38,425 nt of DNA from Fragilariopsis cylindrus CCMP1102 (lineage: Eukaryota > Bacillariophyta > Bacillariophyceae > Bacillariales > Bacillariaceae). The notes under the pieces are model-generated. The model was not told the DNA's origin. It saw only the letters and a list, made by a program, of their open reading frames with translations, and made no database searches. The position numbers and the translations under genes are program-made. The stretch is from contig FMBT01000237.1 in the NCBI GenBank assembly GCA_900095095.1, positions 1 through 38,425 of the forward strand. Reading direction: 5' to 3'. How positions within the stretch are numbered: position 1 is the stretch's first letter; each line of letters opens with the position of its first letter. This document shows positions 33,362 through 38,425 of this stretch, piece after piece.

Positions 33362-34677
33362 GGTGAAATACTTTTTTTAAAATTATTTTAAATTTATTTG
33401 TACGCTAGTCGTTGCACTTAGTTACGAGTTCATTGTCGGCAGTAGTAGTAACAAAGTGTAGCGACTCTTTAGTAAGGAGGTAAATTGAGGAAAAGTGAGT
33501 CACGAGTCGAGTGAGTCGAGTGAGTCGTGTCCGTCCTGCGTACAGTTATGACAATCTCTCAGATTTTATTGTCTATTTATCACTTTGTAGTCTTGTACCA
33601 TGTATGCATAGCCCTAGCTAGTTGGAAGTTACCTAGTAAAAGGTCATATTTTATAACCCTCAAATAGACTGTTGTATGAGTCATTTGTGCCTAGAATAGC
33701 AACTATATTCTAGGGTAGAATTAAATGAACAGAATTGGTCTCAGCACCACCTAAATATATTTCTTGTTTTTTGTTCTGCACTATACTATTTTTCGGTTGG
33801 ACTAGCATACACAACATCATGATTTGTTATTCTGTTCCATACCCATTACTGTTATGTAAATGGAAATTTGGATCTGACACAATGATATATTATAGTTGCT
33901 GTTTTCTCATGAAACATAATATCATGCACAACATAAAGTATTTAAAAAGCACCTGTTGTTGTTGAAGGTTATCATCATCGTACGTCAACCCGGCTCTTGC
34001 TGCAAATTACCAGTTTTTTCTTTGTCTTTGGAGCACACTATTTTGAGATCACGATTTTAGGAGCTTTTCCGGAACATCGATGTTGGATTACATCATAGTA
34101 CAGTACAGTATATTTTTTCATTATTGCACTCGACTCATGACACTTTTTTTGGTGGCATACATAACTTTTTCCAATGGAACCACCTACAGCAAAAAATGCA
34201 AGCAATACAATTTACAGCATACATTAAAATCACAGTCACACAAATATATCTGAAAAAGAATTGGATGACGTCTTCCTCGAAATAAACTGACCTAGTGCTA
34301 ATAGAGGAAAAAAAGATATGAATACAAATAAATTTCATAGTTGCTTTTAAAATATTTTTCGGCTCGTACATTACATATTATTATCATACAAAAATGATTT
34401 AGACAGAAATTTTGGAAGTTTTCCCAATAAGATTCTCTATCCTGTTTTCCGTTTTCATTCTTCGTCAACAGCGCTATTTCCAGTGGACGAAAAAATAAAA
34501 TAAGGGTGTATATATATATATAATCAACACTCAAAAACATTATACAGTAAGTAAAAATATTATTCACGTATATACCTCAAACAACATTTCCTTCCCGAAC
34601 GCATCCATTCGTAGTTTTTTTTTTTTTTCTCAAATAATCATATCAATATCTTCATCTAAATAACTCTCTTTCTATCT
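33362..34677. other. Gap between RPP1 and cofilin, with a TGAGTC-rich patch
   Basis: Mainly AT-rich, with no supported gene. Close upstream of RPP1 (about 33494-33528) TGAGTCAC is followed by a short tandem array of GAGTCGAGT units, so TGAGTC occurs several times within about 40 bp. The TGAGTCA core equals the AP-1/GCN4-type bZIP site. This may be a promoter element of RPP1. TACAGTA words are at 34096, 34101 and 34543. Confidence 0.45.
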
Positions 34678-35572
34678 TTAAGCGAATTTCTTCACTACAG
34701 GTAAAATAGACTCATCTAAATCCAATTCAGCTGAATCTGTTGCATTAATATGGATACCAACACCATTCAATGCGGCTTTGATCGATTCCTTTGAGGAAGA
34801 GTAAAGCATTTTTTCTCTAACTGAGGCAGTATCGGGAACCCATGAAATAAAAACAAGTTTCGAGGTGGGACGACCATCCTTTGTTTCAAAATCCAAATCA
34901 ATTAATCCGTATCGGGGTTCATTTTCCGGTAGATCTTTCACAAAATCAGCATATGTTGCACTTCGTTCACCGGAACTAGCAATCACGATCGTCTTCTTGT
35001 TCTCAATTTTGTATACGTAGTATCGGATGGGTGATTTTTGGAGTTTAAAATCCTGGAATTTTTCTCCAATTTCATCTTCTACTGCCACACCGCTGCTCTG
35101 TAGTTTTTATATTTTATTTTATTTTGTAAAAGAAAACGACGAGGAGTGAGTGTTACTGGAAGATAAACCGGGTAATTTAATTGAACGAAGTGTATTGTAT
35201 GTGTATGACCCACATGTCAATGCCATCTCCTTGTATTGAACGACGATAGGTCACGTCTTCTACCAGTATTTACTACGACGCTTTACAACTCGATCATAGG
35301 CACTATTACTATGAAGATTGCCATTTTCGAGGTGCTAAGACCCCGTGACAAACCTCAAGGTCGGTACAGTACTTTCTCAACTGGTTCGGGACCAAGTGCC
35401 GAAAAGGTTTCACCTTTAAATATGAACACTCGGAGCATTAAAGAAACGCACAGATATTACAATACGACTGAAAATTCAAAAATTAACCCAAAAGACTATC
35501 GACGATCCCGCCGATCAACAGCATGATACGCAGTACACTAGTACTCGAATCTCGTCAATTTCATCTTACCAT
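34678..35572 (-). CDS. ADF: ADF/cofilin with a single-codon first exon
   Basis: Binds and severs actin filaments. Main exon 35097-34678. It starts inside the frame: AGC-AGC-GGT-GTG (SSGVAVEDEIGEKF) follows a CTACAG acceptor, and only the initiating Met is missing. The only ATG followed by GT in a fitting place upstream is at 35572-35570, with donor GTAAGA. The first exon is thus taken as ATG plus a 472-bp intron (35569-35098). The spliced protein is 140 aa, the standard ADF/cofilin size. Family signature: RYGLIDLDFETKDG, LVFISWVPDTASVREKMLYSS (long actin-binding helix) and GIHINATDSAELD. The Ser residues after Met fit the known regulatory phosphorylation site. Calling the start at the GTG at 35088 would lose three residues. 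Exon 1 placement is an inference. Confidence 0.9.
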
Positions 35573-36762
35573 TTTGTTGTTGAATTATCTTGGAAGATAA
35601 AGTTGATGGTGTTGTAGTGTAGTTTTGTCGAAGCTAATCGCAATTAATAAAGTCTTGAAGTGTGAGCCCAGGAAGTGAAGATGCCGTTGTAGTGAAAGTA
35701 TTGTACTGTACGCCAATAATAACGGTTTGAAATAAGGTTTTTTTGAAAAACCAGTCACCACGACAAGAAAGCACACAAAATGACTGCTTGACTTACCGTT
35801 AAAATACTGTTAAATTCTGTACTACATCAAGGCTTGGTAATTAAAGGGAGGGGAGGGGTATTTGGTTGATTTAGGGGAGAGGAATATTTTTGATTACAGT
35901 AGGATAAGGGTTTTCGAACAAGCTTTTACGTTACTATTTTTCATATTATTATGTTCTTTGACTTGGAGGACAAAACAAACGGCTAGAAAGAATACATCTT
36001 ATAACTACTGTACTTAGGACAAATATATTTTATGAAAGTAGAGTGCATGTATAATATCGTACGCATGCATATACAGTAGAGGGAACATGGGAATGGAAAA
36101 TTGTCGTAAAATTGTTCAAGTAAATTATGAAATTGAAATAAAGATCATGGATTTAAAATGTAGCTACTGTTACATACCGTACGACCCTTTATTTTTACAA
36201 GATGAAAAATTAAGTTCGGCCAGATATCTTAAATATATTAATAGTATAATAATAGCGGAGCGGCATTATTTTTGCATCGTTCATTTCGTTACTTTCGTTC
36301 TTGACGAAAAACGGTCAATACATACATTTAATAATCACTATGGGAGGGTGTTTCTCCTTGTTTTCATTCAATCCGCAAGTACTATTATATGTCACACCTT
36401 CAATGCATAATTTATTTATTTTTGTCTCACGTTTCCCTTCCTCAAATGTCCAAACCAAGCTATCATCCAACATTTCTGAATTTATACCGCACGTACCGCA
36501 TACAGCAGATTACATATCGAATTAAATCATTTTCGCATCATACTGTTTCTGCAATGCAACAGAGGAAGGTAGGTAAAATATATAGGGAAGCCATCGATAT
36601 GTTCCCAAGTAACAAATAATCGTAGAATAGACATTCTTTTAGAAATCATAATCAATATCGACGGTCGCCTTAATCGTACTTATGATGTCTGAATGGATTG
36701 AATCAATCCCCTTATATAATATCATAACAAAATAATGTGCAACATATTCAGATAGAGTATAC
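35573..36762. other. Gap between cofilin and ORMDL
   Basis: About 1.2 kb, AT-rich. Frames at 36087-36410 and 36389-36619 (+) look non-coding. Several TACAGTA/TACTGTA words are present (35703, 35895, 36006, 36072). No gene or RNA was recognised. Confidence 0.5.
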
Positions 36763-37636
36763 TCAATCTTGTTTATCTCCACGTTGTTGTTGTTGTTGTT
36801 GCCCTCGTCGTCTTCGTCGTCTTGCTGCAACGTGACGATCGTCATTATTGTTGTTGTTGTTTTTGTATTCATAATTGTCATCAATTCCTGTGGTTTGATT
36901 TATACCGAATATCCGTACACCGTTCATGATAGGTATTTTCCCATCATGTGTACTATCCATAAAATGACATTGGAAAAACAAACAATATAAGAATATTTTG
37001 AAAAATGACATGCCGCATAGCATAAGACGGTCGGAACGATAAATAGTGTTCGTTTGACATTCAGTATTTGACTCCGACCTTCCAATTGTTCCCATAATGT
37101 CATAGCGGCCAATTCACCATGTTCATCAAACATACTACCTTTGACCCAATGTAGATAAATTGTTGTCACTAAACAATGCACGGCATTCGTGACAGTCCAA
37201 CTCCAATGCAATGGTATAATACTGCCATTACTACTACCTGCGGCAGGAGCACCGGAATTATCGTACGAATCTAAAACAGCCAAGACAATAAGCTGAAAGA
37301 GACAAATGCTACCCACGTAGTACCCAATAACAGAAACCCACCACGTTCGAGCCAATCGGTATGTTCATTCCGTGCCAATTCGAAACCTAACATATCCCCC
37401 TCCGGATTACCAAATAATCCACTATATGTACGTGTTATATCACGAGAATTGATACGTGAACGATTACTATTACTGTTATTACTATCATCTTCCTTGTCAT
37501 AGACACGACTACGTGTTGGTGTGTCGGGTGCGTGATTGTTATGATTATTTGTTGTTGACATACTACTGCTACTACTATTGTTGCTAGCCATAATAAGACT
37601 TTCGCCACGGATTGTTCTTGGGGGTGACGATGTCAT
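36763..37636 (-). CDS. ORMDL: ORMDL-family protein with Asn/Arg/Gln-rich tail, two apparent frameshifts
   Basis: ER membrane protein of the ORM/ORMDL family, which inhibits serine palmitoyltransferase and so controls sphingolipid synthesis. Residues 1-85 are Ser/Asn-rich and hydrophilic. The core follows: DWLERGGFLLLG, a membrane span YYVGSICLFQLIVLAVL, the signature HWSWTVTNAVHCLVTTIYLHW, KGSMFDEHGELAAMTLWEQL, RTLFIVPTVLCYAACHFSKY and the ending IPIMNGVRIFGINQTTG, all typical of ORMDL. Two jumps (at 37323-37325 and 36940-36942, each a CCC on the plus strand) need one base each. The corrected length is 291 aa. Unlike animal and plant ORMDLs (about 150-160 aa) it has a long N-terminal region and a C-terminal tail with poly-Asn, poly-Arg and poly-Gln. 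Confidence 0.88.
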
Positions 37637-38253
37637 TTTTTTTTTTCTTTCTTTCTTTCTTTCTTTTTTGAATATGTTTCCTGTGTAATTATTTTTTCTA
37701 TCGAATTGCAGTGCCCGCTGAATTTGTTGTCCAGTTCAGTTTCGATGCGTACTGTATCAGGCAGTTAAACGTTACGTTGTCCCGAGTACTAAAACCTAGA
37801 TCTGCAACTTCTCTAGCAGAAATCGTCAAAGTCACAATACCAATACCAGAGAGGCGCTAAATTTATAGAGAGATGGAAGACAGGATTTTCGCTAATGAAT
37901 GCTTTCTTCTTACTCAATCAATATACGTAAGACTTTCAATGGTAACACAAAATTGAAACATAACTTGGTTCTTCTGGTTCTTTAAAAATTGTAGCAGTTG
38001 CGATTTGTAGGACTTAAACTGTTACCAGCATTCAGCATTAATAATTGTGTTGAGGGTGCAGGAAATCTGAATTCGATTTTTTTAATATTTTGCTAATGAT
38101 AAATTCCACGTGTAACTGAATGAATCTCAAACACTGAGATCCGATTTTTGAATTTTGACACAAATATCAAGTACAGTAGTTGCTTCATCACAATCACGCC
38201 AACAACAAATATAAGCAATAAAATAATAATACCGTAACAGCTTGCTTACTACG
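37637..38253. promoter_or_regulatory. Divergent gap between ORMDL and the second EF-hand-type gene
   Basis: The two starts point away from each other, so both promoters should lie here. A T-rich (CTTT)n stretch is at about 37637-37667, next to the ORMDL start. TACTGTA is at about 37748 and TACAGTA at about 38171. No coding frame is supported. Confidence 0.45.
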
Positions 38254-38425
38254 ATGATGATGATGTTGAGATCAAGACGACTTCTACTGGCGATTGCCAC
38301 TGTATTTATGCTAGTCTGTAGTACAACAACAAGTGCACAGGACCAACAATATAATGAGTATGGACAAGATGAAGGTTATTCTCAAGATGGTCTTTACGCT
38401 GATTATGCCCGACAGCAACAAATTA
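38254..38425 (+). CDS. 5' part of a second gene of the signal-peptide/Tyr-rich (EF-hand) family, cut by the window edge
   Basis: Four ATG codons in a row (38254-38265) start a signal peptide (LLLAIATVFMLVCSTTTSAQ) followed by acidic Tyr/Gln-rich sequence (QYNEYGQDEGYSQDGLYADY). The layout, the SAQ/D cleavage site and the YxxYG pattern match the gene at 31032 (SAQDAGYDNNDY…LYYEYAEKK). It is therefore probably a paralogue, 7 kb away and in the same orientation. The EF-hand part, if present, lies outside the window. The last codon is incomplete. Confidence 0.7.
   Translation, partial: MMMMLRSRRLLLAIATVFMLVCSTTTSAQDQQYNEYGQDEGYSQDGLYADYARQQQI

Noticed and set aside
35236..35526. Plus-strand frame inside the cofilin intron as a gene
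   Set aside because: Starts without ATG at its 5' end, no recognisable domain, biased to Arg/Ser/Thr; kept only as a remark.
36087..36619. Overlapping plus-strand frames between cofilin and ORMDL
   Set aside because: Low-information translations without motif; no consistent frame.
740..37636. Genome-wide frameshifting as in Euplotes ciliates
   Set aside because: Jumps here are not at AAA-stop contexts, occur at varied homopolymers, and several long genes (ACS, PGP, metallophosphatase) need none.

Overview
The window looks like nuclear DNA of a photosynthetic stramenopile, most likely a diatom. It is AT-rich. Genes are separated by 0.3-1.5 kb gaps, carry a few short GT-AG introns, and encode many Asn/Ser/Thr/Gln-rich stretches. 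Two metabolic enzymes (acetyl-CoA synthetase, phosphoglycolate phosphatase) start with a signal-peptide-like segment followed by an Ala/Gly-Phe motif, as in bipartite plastid targeting. No tRNA, rRNA, CRISPR array or intact transposon was recognised.

Layout, left to right: ribosomal protein L13 (+); a multi-pass membrane protein of unknown function with a probable frameshifted tail (+); a small orphan reading frame (-); a six-exon plastid-type acetyl-CoA synthetase (+); a Thr/Asn-rich hypothetical protein with a membrane segment (-); phosphoglycolate phosphatase (+); cytosolic-type pyruvate kinase (-); an NTT/TLC nucleotide-transporter-like membrane protein with a long acidic N-terminus (+); a secretory PPP-type metallophosphatase (+); a twin-CX9C protein (-); a small membrane-protein fragment with a Tudor-like antisense reading (21.3-21.9 kb); a 7.3-kb C2-DENN-WD40 gene, a likely Rab GEF of SCD1/DENND3 type (-); a membrane EF-hand protein (+); acidic ribosomal protein P1 (-); ADF/cofilin with a one-codon first exon (-); ORMDL (-); and, running off the right edge, the start of a probable second member of the EF-hand family (+).

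The genes do not form one pathway. They are ordinary eukaryotic housekeeping functions: translation (L13, P1), carbon metabolism (ACS, PGP, PK), membrane traffic and lipids (DENN-WD40, ORMDL), actin (cofilin), mitochondrial IMS (CX9C), and two lineage-specific-looking families (EF-hand pair, Thr/Asn-rich protein).

The strongest window-wide signal is about sequence quality. About 20 places were found where the reading frame jumps by one base inside a conserved protein. Most sit in short homopolymers and are fixed by one extra base. After correction every gene tested has a length divisible by three. This points to indel errors of a long-read assembly, not to pseudogenes. Anyone using predicted proteins from here should expect broken gene models. 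The best biological leads are the C2-DENN-WD40 protein, the EF-hand pair, the divergent P1 C-terminus, a 24-nt micro-exon in the ACS gene, and an intergenic TACAGTA/TACTGTA word that appears over-represented.
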